From contig JAWLAY010000010.1 in NCBI GenBank assembly GCA_041395245.1, forward strand, positions 140,868 through 204,867: a stretch of 64,000 nucleotides of DNA. Reading direction: 5' to 3'. The translations under genes and the position numbers were made by a program. Under the pieces are notes generated by a model. The model worked only from the letters and a program-made list of their open reading frames with translations. It ran no database searches and was not told the DNA's origin. This document shows positions 35,690 through 44,425 of this stretch, one piece after another; positions within the stretch are counted from its first letter, which is position 1, and the number at the start of each line of letters is the position of its first letter. This stretch comes from Aquimonas sp041395245. GTDB lineage: Bacteria; Pseudomonadota; Gammaproteobacteria; Xanthomonadales; Xanthomonadaceae.

Positions 35690-38416
35690 ATGAACACCCT
35701 GAACGCCCTGTTCCGTCCGCAGTCGATCGCGGTGATCGGTGCCAGTACCAAGGATCGCAGTCTGGGCCGCGTGATCGCCCAGAATCTGGCTACCGGTGGC
35801 TTCACCGGACCGATCTCCGTGATCAGCCCGAAATACAGGGATATCGCGGGTTTGCATACGGTGGCGACGTTGAGCCAGTTGCCGGACGTGCCGGAACTGG
35901 TCGTGGTCACGGTACCGCCCGAGGCCGTTCCGGCCACCATCGAGGAAGCGGGCAAGGCGGGGGTGAAGGCGGCGGTCGTGATCACCGCTGGACTGGGGCA
36001 GGGGCCGGGTTCGCTGCGTGAAGCAACCACTGCTGCGGCGCGCAAAACCGGTATCCGCGTGGTGGGTCCGAACTGCCTCGGCGTGCTGTCGCCGCTGGCC
36101 GGAATCAACGCCAGTTTTGCCGCCAGTCCGGCGCGACCGGGCGATCTGGCGCTGCTGGCGCAGTCGGGTGCGGTGGTCACGACCGTGGTCGAATGGGCCA
36201 ATGCTCGCGACATCGGCTTCTCCGGCATCGTCTCGCTGGGTGACATGGCCGACATCGATGTTGGCGAACTGCTCGATTACTTCGCGACGGATGTCAACAC
36301 GCGAGCCATCCTCATCTACATGGAATCGGTGACCGATCCGCAGCGCTTCATGTCGGCGGCGCGCGCTGCTGCACGCGCCAAGCCGGTCATCGTGGTCAAG
36401 GCGGGACGTCACGCCGCGGGTGCCAAGGCGGCGGCGTCGCATACCGGCGCCCTGGCGGGCAGCGATGTGGTCTTCGATGCGGCGCTGCGCCGTGCAGGCG
36501 TGCTGCGCGTGAACGACATGGAAGAGTTGTTTGCCGCCGCCAGTACCTTGTCGATGTTGAAACCCATCGATGGGCGTCGACTGGCTTTGCTGACCAATGG
36601 TGGCGGCGTTGGCATTCTGGCGGTCGACCGGCTGAGTGACTTGGGCGGTGTGTCGGCCGAATTGAGCGAAGCCACCAAGACGGCGCTGGACAAGGTGTTG
36701 CCGACCACCTGGTCGCACAGCAATCCGGTGGACATTGTTGGTGATGGTGGACCCGAGCGATACATCGCGGCATTGGACGTGTTGCTCGATGCCCCCGAGT
36801 GCGATGCGGTATTCGTGATCCACGTGCCCACGGCACTGGTGGAACCGTTGGCGATTGCGGAGGCGGTGGCGGCGCACATCGAACAACGTCGGCGAAGCGG
36901 TAAGCTGCAGAAGCCCATCCTGGCTTGCTGGCTGGCGCAGGAAAGCGAGGCACGCGCATTCTTCACTCGGGCCGGTGTGCCGTCGTACCGGACCCTGACC
37001 GGTGCGGTGCGCGGCTTCGTGCATCTGGTCAAGTACCGCGATGCGCAGCGGCAATTGATGGTCACGCCACCCGAGTTGCCGCAGGAATTCACGCCAGAAC
37101 CCGATCGAGCGCGTCGCGCCATTCAAGCCGCACTGGCACGTGGCGAGCGCTGGCTGTCCGCGCAGGAAGTCCATGAAGTGCTGTCGGCCTATGACATCCC
37201 GGTCGCGGCCATGGGCATGGCGAGAACGCCCGATGAGGCCGTGGCCGCCGCCGAGCCGATGTTGCAACAGCATGCACAAGTCGTCTTGAAGATCCTCTCG
37301 CCGGATATCCAGCACAAATCGGATGTCGGTGGTGTGGTGCTTGGGCTGGGCAGCAAGGAAGCGGTGCACGAAGCGACCGCCGCGATGCTGCAGCGTGTGG
37401 CCGAGGCCTTGCCCGAAGCGCGGGTGGAAGGCGTACTGGTACAACCGATGATCAAGCGCCGTTACGCCCGCGAACTGATCGCCGGCATTGCGGATGACCC
37501 GATCTTCGGGCCGGTCATCCTGTTCGGCGCGGGCGGCATTGCGGTGGAAGTGGAGAACGACACCGCCTTGACCCTGCCGCCCTTGCACATGACGCTGGCG
37601 CATGAATTGATTGATCGCACGCGCGTGGTGCGGCGTTTGAATGCCTACCGCGACTGGCCTGCAGCGGATCGCGATGCGGTGGCGCTCACGCTGGTGAAGC
37701 TGGCGCAACTGAGCGCCGATCTGCCCGAGGTGCGCGAGTTGGACATCAACCCGCTGCTTGCCGACGAGAGCGGGGTGATTGCGCTGGATGCCCGCATTTT
37801 GGTGGCGCCCGCGTCATTGGGACGGCGGCGAACCAATCCGCGTTTCGCCATCGCGCCTTATCCGAAGTCGTTGGAAGCCCATCTGCCGCTGCGGCATCGC
37901 AATGATGTGCACGTGCGCCCCGTGCGCCCCGAGGACGAAGATCGACTGCGCCGCTTCTTCGCCGACGTCACGCCGGACGATTTGCGGCAGCGCTATTTTT
38001 CCCCGGTAAAGCACATCAGCCAGGCCTTCGTCGCCCGTCTGACACAGATCGACTACGCCAGGGTGATCGTGTTGTTGGCCGTTGATGGCAATGATGAAGT
38101 GCTCGGCATCGCGCAGATTCACGCCGACCCGGAACTGGACACCGGCGAGTACGCGATCCTGCTGCGCTCGAAGCTGAAGGGCCAGGGACTGGGTTGGGCC
38201 CTGATGCAGCAGTTGATCCAGCAGGCACGCCGCTTCGGGTTGCGTCACATCAGCGGACAGGTGCTGCGCGAGAACACCTCGATGTTGGACATGTGTCGTC
38301 AGCTTGGTTTCAGCGTCCGATCCGATCCCGAAGACGCCAGCGTGTCTTTGGTGGAATTGCCGGTGGCGGAAACCAATGACGCGGCGAGTTCGTCGTCAGG
38401 CCAGCTTTCCGGCTGA
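35690..38416 (+). CDS. Pat/PatZ-type protein lysine acetyltransferase (acyl-CoA synthetase-like plus GNAT)
   Basis: The 908-residue protein has an N-terminal CoA-binding domain (RPQSIAVIGASTKDRSLGRV), a CoA-ligase-like domain (GPNCLGVLSPLAGINASFA, LLAQSGAVVTTVVEWA, AAASHTGALAGSDVVFDAAL), an ATP-grasp domain (VVLKILSPDIQHKSDVGGVV, ILFGAGGIAVEVENDTALTL) and a C-terminal GNAT domain (about 735-880; VRPVRPEDEDRLRRFFADVT, LRSKLKGQGLGWALMQQLI). This is the layout of E. coli PatZ (YfiQ), which acetylates and silences acetyl-CoA synthetase. I chose the ATG at 35690 with GAGG five bases before; ATG 35669 is possible. Its 3' end overlaps the convergent GGDEF gene by 118 bases. Confidence 0.9.
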   Translation: MNTLNALFRPQSIAVIGASTKDRSLGRVIAQNLATGGFTGPISVISPKYRDIAGLHTVATLSQLPDVPELVVVTVPPEAVPATIEEAGKAGVKAAVVITAGLGQGPGSLREATTAAARKTGIRVVGPNCLGVLSPLAGINASFAASPARPGDLALLAQSGAVVTTVVEWANARDIGFSGIVSLGDMADIDVGELLDYFATDVNTRAILIYMESVTDPQRFMSAARAAARAKPVIVVKAGRHAAGAKAAASHTGALAGSDVVFDAALRRAGVLRVNDMEELFAAASTLSMLKPIDGRRLALLTNGGGVGILAVDRLSDLGGVSAELSEATKTALDKVLPTTWSHSNPVDIVGDGGPERYIAALDVLLDAPECDAVFVIHVPTALVEPLAIAEAVAAHIEQRRRSGKLQKPILACWLAQESEARAFFTRAGVPSYRTLTGAVRGFVHLVKYRDAQRQLMVTPPELPQEFTPEPDRARRAIQAALARGERWLSAQEVHEVLSAYDIPVAAMGMARTPDEAVAAAEPMLQQHAQVVLKILSPDIQHKSDVGGVVLGLGSKEAVHEATAAMLQRVAEALPEARVEGVLVQPMIKRRYARELIAGIADDPIFGPVILFGAGGIAVEVENDTALTLPPLHMTLAHELIDRTRVVRRLNAYRDWPAADRDAVALTLVKLAQLSADLPEVRELDINPLLADESGVIALDARILVAPASLGRRRTNPRFAIAPYPKSLEAHLPLRHRNDVHVRPVRPEDEDRLRRFFADVTPDDLRQRYFSPVKHISQAFVARLTQIDYARVIVLLAVDGNDEVLGIAQIHADPELDTGEYAILLRSKLKGQGLGWALMQQLIQQARRFGLRHISGQVLRENTSMLDMCRQLGFSVRSDPEDASVSLVELPVAETNDAASSSSGQLSG

Positions 38417-39564
38417 GGCGGCGTCGGGCAGGCATCGCCTTCGAAGGTGTCGGTGGTCGGTGAAGTGAGTTCACCGACCGCTGCTTCGGGGCCATCCGCG
38501 CCGTCGATGCCGTCAACGTGCACGCGGTTTCTGCCCGTCCGTTTGGCGTGATACAGCGCCTGGTCTGCGCGCGCGATCAATGCGGCTTCATCCGCGTCGC
38601 GCCGCACGTCGAAACACGCGACACCGATACTGGCGGTGACGCCCACTTGCGATTCGATCCGTTTACGCAGGCGTTCCGCCAGGTCGTTTGCTTCGCGTGT
38701 TCCTGCCGGCGCGATCAGTGCGAACTCCTCGCCACCATAACGCGCAGCCAGCGTGTCATTGCGGATCGCGCTGCGCAGCTCGGCACCAATGGAACGAAGG
38801 ATGTCGTCGCCAGCGAGATGCCCGTATGTGTCGTTGTAGGCCTTGAAGTGATCGACATCGAGCATCAGCACCGCCAGTGGACGGTCGACCAGCAAGGCGC
38901 GGGCGAGCGCGTCGCGTAGGACCTCGTCGAAGTGTCGACGGTTTGCCAGTCCAGTCAGTGCGTCGGTCTCCGACAAGGTCCGCAGGCGTTGATTGGTGCT
39001 TTCCAGTTGCGCGAGTCGCTGTTTCACCAAGGCATCCAACGCACCCGTGTCACCCAGAATCCGCCGCAGGCGGCGACGCATCCACAGCACCGTCAGGCCC
39101 ATGCCGCACAACATCGCCAGCAGCCAAAGCGTATGCCCGAGCCAGAGCGTGTCGGCGCGAATCTGCAGAGGCCAACGATGGGTAAGCGTCTCGGCAGTGC
39201 CGTCGCGTCGACTGAACGTCTGCAGTTCGTAGCGCCCGGAAGGCAATGCAAGCAAGGTCAGGTGCGCGCAGTCCAACTCGGTGGAGGTCGCCTGTTCAGC
39301 GTCGACGAGTCGACAGGTGGTACGCAGGTCGGTCGGTGTATCGATGTGTGCTGCGAGCGGCTCGCCAGCGCGCAGAATCACCGCAGACGAGTTCGCGATG
39401 GGCGTCGACTCACCGCTCGGCGTCTCGACCCAAAGCACCGGTTCCGATGCCATCGCCTGCGCCGCCGCCGCGATAAGCATCAGCAGCAGGACGGCGCATT
39501 GATAAGGCTTGGGGTGCTGCGGCCGGTTGGAGAACTCCCAATGGGTGGGCTGAAAAGGACGCAT
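38299..39564 (-). CDS. Membrane-bound GGDEF diguanylate cyclase
   Basis: Predicted to make cyclic di-GMP from GTP. The protein of about 421 residues has an N-terminal hydrophobic/signal segment (CAVLLLMLIAAAAQAMA), a periplasmic region of about 110 residues, a membrane helix (LWLGHTLWLLAMLCGMGLTV), a short coiled coil and a GGDEF domain (TDALTGLANRRHFDEVL, LDVDHFKAYNDTYGHLAGDD, RYGGEEFALI, GVTASIGVACF). The residues before GGEEF read IRNDTLAAR, so the inhibitory RxxD site is not in its usual register. A Ser/Asp-rich tail follows, and the last 118 bases overlap the acetyltransferase gene. The start chosen lies 11 bases from the palindromic element, which must supply its leader. Confidence 0.88.
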   Translation of the reverse strand: MRPFQPTHWEFSNRPQHPKPYQCAVLLLMLIAAAAQAMASEPVLWVETPSGESTPIANSSAVILRAGEPLAAHIDTPTDLRTTCRLVDAEQATSTELDCAHLTLLALPSGRYELQTFSRRDGTAETLTHRWPLQIRADTLWLGHTLWLLAMLCGMGLTVLWMRRRLRRILGDTGALDALVKQRLAQLESTNQRLRTLSETDALTGLANRRHFDEVLRDALARALLVDRPLAVLMLDVDHFKAYNDTYGHLAGDDILRSIGAELRSAIRNDTLAARYGGEEFALIAPAGTREANDLAERLRKRIESQVGVTASIGVACFDVRRDADEAALIARADQALYHAKRTGRNRVHVDGIDGADGPEAAVGELTSPTTDTFEGDACPTPPQPESWPDDELAASLVSATGNSTKDTLASSGSDRTLKPS

Positions 39565-39574
39565 TGGAACGGCG

Positions 39575-39743
39575 CTAGGAGTCTGTCGGACTTGAAAGGG
39601 AATCGGCTGCAAATCCGTCTGGACGGTGCATTTTTCGCCGCTTCCTTGGGCAATAGTTCAACTATTGCCCTGCGAAACCGGCAAAAACTGTCCTCGCCCA
39701 GCCGAATTTTCGCTTCGATTCTTCAAGTCCGACAGGCTCCTAG
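39575..39743 (-). repeat. 169-bp MITE-like palindromic element, copy B (inverted relative to copy A)
   Basis: Begins CTAGGAGTCTGTCGG and ends CGACAGGCTCCTAG, with the same central 23-bp palindrome (39648-39670). As read on the minus strand it matches 35423-35591 at all but three positions. It sits directly upstream of the diguanylate cyclase gene and about 80 bases downstream of the rnhB end. Confidence 0.9.
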
Positions 39744-39823
39744 GCTCGGCTTCGTATTGTCGACATCATCGCATGCGACGCTGATCGGCAGGTCTTGCGG
39801 CATTGGTCGGAGTACGAAACTGC

Positions 39824-40423
39824 CTACCAGAGCTGGCCCTGGCTGGCCGCGGCGCGGACCGGGGCATAGCTCAGGCGATGTTGCGGGCAGATACCGAATG
39901 CCTGCAGTGCTTGCAGGTGCTCGGCGGTCGGATAGCCCTTGTGTCGCGCAAAGCCATAGCACGGATAGTCGATATCCAGCGCCAGCATGCGTCGATCACG
40001 CGTCACCTTGGCAAGGATCGACGCCGCGCCGATGGCGCTGCATCGGGCATCGCCACCGACCCAGGCTTCAGCGGGACAGGGCAGATCCCTGGGCAGGGCA
40101 TTGCCATCGATGCGCGCGCTGTCGGGTGCCACCGTCAGCGCTCGTAAGGCCTGAGACATCCCCGCCATGGTGGCCTGGAAGATGTTCAGGCGATCAATCT
40201 CGGCGGGTTCGACGGAGACGATGGCAAAGCTCAGAGCATCGCGCGTGATCAGATCGAACAACTGCTCGCGCTTGCGTTCGCTGAGTTGCTTGGAGTCGCG
40301 AATCCCGCTGATCGGGCGCGACGGGTCGAGGATGACTGCGGCCACCACCAAGGGGCCCGCCAAGGGGCCACGTCCGGCTTCATCCACGCCGGCGATGTGC
40401 AATCCAGGTGAGTCAGCCAGCAC
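39824..40423 (-). CDS. rnhB: Ribonuclease HII
   Basis: Cuts RNA in RNA-DNA hybrids, including single ribonucleotides. The 199-residue protein has the catalytic IAGVDEAGRGPLAGPLVVAA (Asp-Glu), DSKQLSERKREQLF, EIDRLNIFQATMAGMSQAL and the later GGDARCSAIGAASILAKVTRD. I chose the GTG at 40423, which overlaps the lpxB end and gives the usual length. In many relatives dnaE follows rnhB; here the next feature is palindromic copy B and a signalling gene. Confidence 0.93.
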   Translation of the reverse strand: MLADSPGLHIAGVDEAGRGPLAGPLVVAAVILDPSRPISGIRDSKQLSERKREQLFDLITRDALSFAIVSVEPAEIDRLNIFQATMAGMSQALRALTVAPDSARIDGNALPRDLPCPAEAWVGGDARCSAIGAASILAKVTRDRRMLALDIDYPCYGFARHKGYPTAEHLQALQAFGICPQHRLSYAPVRAAASQGQLW

Positions 40424-41570
40424 GCGTCGTTGCCCGCAGCAGGTCGACCACCTCGGCGGCGGCACGCGCGCTGGCATCCTGGCGCAACTGCTGGTGGATC
40501 TGCAGATAGCGAGCCTGCACGTAGGCGTGTCGTTGCGACGAGGATTGCAATTCGCTGACGGCCAGATACAGCCGTGGCGGCGTGCAGTCGGCCTGCATGC
40601 ATTCGGTGACCAGATCTTCGTCCGCCAACGCATTCGGCAGGCTGAATCGGCTTACCTTCATCATCTTCAGGTGACGCACCAGCCAATAGGTCACGCGGCT
40701 GATCCGATACGCCACGACCATTGGGCGCTTGCAGAGCAAGGCCTCCAGCGCGGCGGTACCGGACGCAAGCAGAATGCGATCCGCTGCCTGCATGACCAGA
40801 TCGGATTGCTGGTCGACCAGACGGAAGCGCGCGCAGGTATTGGCTGCCTGCAACTGCGCTTCAAACAGTTGACGACAGGCCGGATTGGCCATCGGTACCC
40901 AGATTTGCAGACTTGGGTCTTCGGCCTGTAGACAGGCTGCGGTGGCGATGAAAATGGGACCAAGTCGACGAATCTCACCCAGTCGACTACCGGGAAGCAA
41001 GCCCAGCACCGGGGCGTCGGGCGCAATACCCAGGCGTTGCCGCGCGGAGTCGGTATTGGCGGTCAGCGGGTAGTGATCCGCCAATGGGTGTCCGACGAAA
41101 CGCGCGTCGACGCCGTAGCGAGCGTAAATCGGCGGTTCCATCGGAAACAGGCAGAGCACGCGGTCGGCGGACTCGGCGAGCCGTGCGGCACGTTGCTGCC
41201 GCCAGGCCCAGATGGAGGGGCTGACGTAGTGGATCGTGCGAACGCCCGCGCGTTTGAGTTGGCGCTCCAGCGCCAGATTGAAGTCTGGCGCATCGATGCC
41301 AATGAAGACGTCCGGTTGCCATTGCAACAGTCGACGCTGCAGGCCAGAACGCAAACGCAGCAGCCGGGGCAGGTGACGCAGCACTTCAAACAGGCCCATG
41401 ACGGCCAGTTCGCTGCAGTCCCACCAGGTCTCCATACCGGCAGCGAGCATCTGCGGACCGCCGATGCCGACGAATTCGGCGTCAGGATAGTGCTGCCGCA
41501 AGGCGGCAACCAGACCGGCCCCCAGAAGGTCGCCGGAGGCTTCGCCCGCGACCAGCGCGATACGCATCAA
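40413..41570 (-). CDS. lpxB: Lipid-A-disaccharide synthase
   Basis: Joins 2,3-diacylglucosamine 1-phosphate and UDP-2,3-diacylglucosamine to the lipid A disaccharide at the inner membrane. The 385-residue protein has IALVAGEASGDLLGAGLVAA, the HYVSPSIWAWRQQRAARLAE stretch and LGLLPGSRLGEIRRLGP, all typical of this GT19 enzyme. The start overlaps lpxA's stop by four bases and its end overlaps rnhB. Confidence 0.96.
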   Translation of the reverse strand: MMRIALVAGEASGDLLGAGLVAALRQHYPDAEFVGIGGPQMLAAGMETWWDCSELAVMGLFEVLRHLPRLLRLRSGLQRRLLQWQPDVFIGIDAPDFNLALERQLKRAGVRTIHYVSPSIWAWRQQRAARLAESADRVLCLFPMEPPIYARYGVDARFVGHPLADHYPLTANTDSARQRLGIAPDAPVLGLLPGSRLGEIRRLGPIFIATAACLQAEDPSLQIWVPMANPACRQLFEAQLQAANTCARFRLVDQQSDLVMQAADRILLASGTAALEALLCKRPMVVAYRISRVTYWLVRHLKMMKVSRFSLPNALADEDLVTECMQADCTPPRLYLAVSELQSSSQRHAYVQARYLQIHQQLRQDASARAAAEVVDLLRATTRAG

Positions 41571-42358
41571 CGCACCAGTGAACGTTGGCTGTTGTCGATG
41601 AAATCCAGCATCTGTTTCACGTCGGGCAAATCGGCAGCCATTTCAACCAGCTTTTCCCGTGCCTCGGCCAGTGGCAGCCCCGACTTGTAGATCGCGCGAT
41701 ACGCACGCTTGATGCCCATGATGCGATCACTCGAAAAGCCGCGTCGACGCAAGCCTTCCGAGTTGATGCCGTGAGGCTCCGCGTATTGTCCGGCGACCGT
41801 CACGAACGGCGGCACATCACGATTGATCACACTCCCCATCGAGGTGAAGGCATGGTCGCCGACCTGACAGAACTGGTGGACCAGCGTGAAGCCACCAAGG
41901 ATCACCTGGCTGCCGATCTTGACGTGTCCCGCCAGCGAGGCGGCATTGGCGAATACACAACGGTCGCCGACGATGCAATCGTGAGCGATGTGGACATAGG
42001 CCATGATCCAGTTGTCGCTGCCGATGCGGGTCACGCTGCCATCGTCGGCGGTGCCGCGATTGAAGGTACAGAACTCGCGGATCAGGTTGCGATCACCGAT
42101 GACCAGTTCGCAATGCTCGCCATGGAACTTCTTGTCCTGCGGATCACCGCCCAGCACGCTGAAACTGTGGATCTGGTTGTCGCAACCAATCGTGGTCGGA
42201 CCTTCGATGACCACGTGGGCGGCGATCGTTGTGCCTGCGCCGATTCGCACCTGCGCACCGATGACACAGAATGGCCCCACGCTGACATGGGCACCGATTT
42301 CGGCGCTCGGGTCGATCAGCGCCGTCGGATGAACCGACGCGGACGCATCAATGCTCAT
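41567..42358 (-). CDS. lpxA: UDP-N-acetylglucosamine acyltransferase
   Basis: First acylation of lipid A synthesis. The 263-residue protein is a left-handed beta-helix with hexapeptide repeats (IDPSAEIGAHVSVGPFCVIG, VRIGAGTTIAAHVVIEGPTT), the catalytic-histidine region IMAYVHIAHDCIVGDRCVFA and a C-terminal helical domain. I chose the ATG at 42358, which overlaps the fabZ stop by four bases; the longer frame runs into fabZ. Confidence 0.96.
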   Translation of the reverse strand: MSIDASASVHPTALIDPSAEIGAHVSVGPFCVIGAQVRIGAGTTIAAHVVIEGPTTIGCDNQIHSFSVLGGDPQDKKFHGEHCELVIGDRNLIREFCTFNRGTADDGSVTRIGSDNWIMAYVHIAHDCIVGDRCVFANAASLAGHVKIGSQVILGGFTLVHQFCQVGDHAFTSMGSVINRDVPPFVTVAGQYAEPHGINSEGLRRRGFSSDRIMGIKRAYRAIYKSGLPLAEAREKLVEMAADLPDVKQMLDFIDNSQRSLVR

Positions 42359-42816
42359 GTGCTGGGCTCCGCACAGAGGACTTCGGCACTGGCCACTTCG
42401 ACGCCATCCACATAGGCGCTGCACTCGTACATGCCCATGCGACGCAGCATGCGTTTGAGTCGCGATTCGAGAATCAACTGATCACCGGGCACCACCGGCT
42501 TGGTGAAGCGGGCGTTGTCGACCTTGACCAGATAGAAAAGGGTCTGCTTCAGCCCGGGCGGGTCCTGAGACAGTTGGGTCAACAAGCCGGACGCCTGCGC
42601 CATGGCTTCGATGATCAGCACGCCTGGCATGACGGGCTGGCCGGGGAAATGTCCCTGAAAATAAGGCTCGTTGAAGCTGACGTTCTTCAACGCGCGCAAC
42701 TTGACGTTGGGCTCGATGTCGATGACCCGGTCAACCAGCAGGAAAGGATAGCGATGCGGCAGCATCTGCATGATCTGATTGACATCAACCGGCATCGACA
42801 GGGAAGGATGGCTCAT
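42355..42816 (-). CDS. fabZ: 3-hydroxyacyl-ACP dehydratase FabZ
   Basis: Dehydrates 3-hydroxyacyl-ACP in fatty acid synthesis and competes with lpxA/lpxD for the same pool. The 153-residue hot-dog-fold protein has MQMLPHRYPFLLVDRVIDIE (catalytic His), NEPYFQGHFPGQPVMPGVLI (catalytic Glu region) and the terminal VASAEVLCA. It overlaps both neighbours by four bases. Confidence 0.96.
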   Translation of the reverse strand: MSHPSLSMPVDVNQIMQMLPHRYPFLLVDRVIDIEPNVKLRALKNVSFNEPYFQGHFPGQPVMPGVLIIEAMAQASGLLTQLSQDPPGLKQTLFYLVKVDNARFTKPVVPGDQLILESRLKRMLRRMGMYECSAYVDGVEVASAEVLCAEPST

Positions 42817-43844
42817 TCGATATTCTCGTTGTTATGGGAGGACTTCACGCGGCGTGCGAGGTCATCCAGATGGCGGAAACGCGCCGCATTGCGACGCCAG
42901 TCGCGCGTTTCCTGCAGCGGTACGCCGGACGAATAGGAGCCTGGCGTGGTAAGGGCATGGGTCACCAGACTCATCGCGGTGACGGTAACGCGATCACAGA
43001 TTTCGATGTGTCCAACGACACCCGCGCCCCCGGCAATCAGACAGTAACGACCGATTTTCGCCGATCCGGCCACCGCTGCACAGCCTGCGATGGCGGTGTG
43101 GGCGCCAATGTGGACGTTGTGTCCGATCTGTACCTGATTGTCGATGCGGACGTCCTCTTCCAGCACCGTGTCTTCCAGCGCACCACGATCAATCGTGGTA
43201 TTCGCACCAATCTCGCAATGATCGCCAAGGATCACGCCACCCAATTGCGGCACCTTCAGCCAGCGGCCGGCCTCCATGGCCAAACCGAAGCCATCCGCAC
43301 CCAGCACGGCACCGGGATGGATCAGACAATCTGTGCCGAGGCGTACCCGCTTGACCAGGGTGACCCGCGCCACCAGATGACTTCGTGCGCCCACCACGCA
43401 ATCCTCGCCGAGCACGCAGCCCGCGCCGATCACGGCCTCAGCGTCGACCCGTGTTCGCGGACCGATGAATACCCCCGGCCCGATGGATGCGGATGGATCG
43501 ATCTCGGCCGACCCATCAACAACGGCACTGGGATGAATGCCGGTCGGTGCTTCGATTGCGGTGTCGAACAGGGCAGAGATGCGTGCAAAACTGGCGTACG
43601 GATTGGGTGACAGCAACACTGCACACGGTGCTGCCGATGCCTCTGCCGGGGCGAGCACGACGGCCGAGGCGTGGGTGGCGGCCAGCTCTCTGCGATAGCG
43701 TGGATTGGCCAGAAAGCTCAGTTGACCGGGCGTGGCGTTCGCCAAGGTGCCGACCCCGCCGATGAGCAGGCCGGGATCGCCAGTATGCTCAAGCTGGAAG
43801 CGGTGCGCTAATTCAGCCAGCGAGAACGATTTGGGCTTGATCAC
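42813..43844 (-). CDS. lpxD: UDP-3-O-(3-hydroxyacyl)glucosamine N-acyltransferase
   Basis: Third step of lipid A synthesis. The 343-residue protein has the N-terminal uridine-binding domain (LSFLANPRYRRELAATHASA), the hexapeptide beta-helix (IDPSASIGPGVFIGPRTRVD, CEIGANTTIDRGALEDTVLE), the active-site region VQIGHNVHIGAHTAIAGCAA and the C-terminal helix FRHLDDLARRVKSSHN. It overlaps skp and fabZ by four bases each. Confidence 0.96.
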   Translation of the reverse strand: MIKPKSFSLAELAHRFQLEHTGDPGLLIGGVGTLANATPGQLSFLANPRYRRELAATHASAVVLAPAEASAAPCAVLLSPNPYASFARISALFDTAIEAPTGIHPSAVVDGSAEIDPSASIGPGVFIGPRTRVDAEAVIGAGCVLGEDCVVGARSHLVARVTLVKRVRLGTDCLIHPGAVLGADGFGLAMEAGRWLKVPQLGGVILGDHCEIGANTTIDRGALEDTVLEEDVRIDNQVQIGHNVHIGAHTAIAGCAAVAGSAKIGRYCLIAGGAGVVGHIEICDRVTVTAMSLVTHALTTPGSYSSGVPLQETRDWRRNAARFRHLDDLARRVKSSHNNENIE

Positions 43845-44398
43845 GGTGAATTGTCCGGTAACTCGTCCGTCTGCAGACGCTGCAGAACCTGGTCTGTGAT
43901 GTCGACACGATCATTGGCGAACACGACCGGACCGGGAAGAATCAAATCGAAGCCTTGCTCATTGGCGTAGTCGATGACCGCTTCGTTGATCTGCGGCCAG
44001 GCACGGTCCACTTCTTCGCTGCTGCGCGACTCCAGTTCGCTGCGCATGCGCTCGCTGGTACGCGTGATCGAACGCTTCAGGCTGTTGATCTCGTTCTGCA
44101 GCGACTCACGGCTCTCTGCGGTGGAGTCAGCGGGCAGGGTGTCAAAGCGCTGCTGCAGTTGCGACAGGCGTACGCGCTCCTGGCGGAGCAGGTCGTCGCG
44201 TGCCGCGAACTCGCTTTGCAGACGTTGGCGCGCCTGACGAACCTGGGGTGCGCTGTCGATCAGGCGCTGCATGTCGACGTAACCGATTCGCGCCGTCTGC
44301 GCATGGATCAAGCCGGCGAAGAGCAGCAGAACGCCCACCAGGGCCTGCGGGAGCAGGCCCTGGATCAGGGTTCGTCGAGACCGAGGCTCGATCGGCAT
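43841..44398 (-). CDS. skp: Periplasmic chaperone Skp/OmpH
   Basis: Holds unfolded outer-membrane proteins on their way to BamA. The 185-residue protein has an N-terminal signal segment (LVGVLLLFAGLIHAQTA), the Skp start ARIGYVDMQRLIDSAPQVRQ and long charged helices (QSEFAARDDLLRQERVRLSQ) that form the tentacles, then a C-terminal AVIDYANEQGFDLIL. It lies 27 bases after bamA. Confidence 0.93.
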   Translation of the reverse strand: MPIEPRSRRTLIQGLLPQALVGVLLLFAGLIHAQTARIGYVDMQRLIDSAPQVRQARQRLQSEFAARDDLLRQERVRLSQLQQRFDTLPADSTAESRESLQNEINSLKRSITRTSERMRSELESRSSEEVDRAWPQINEAVIDYANEQGFDLILPGPVVFANDRVDITDQVLQRLQTDELPDNSP

Positions 44399-44425
44399 GG
44401 CGTAAGGTCCGGCTCAGCCCGCCGA

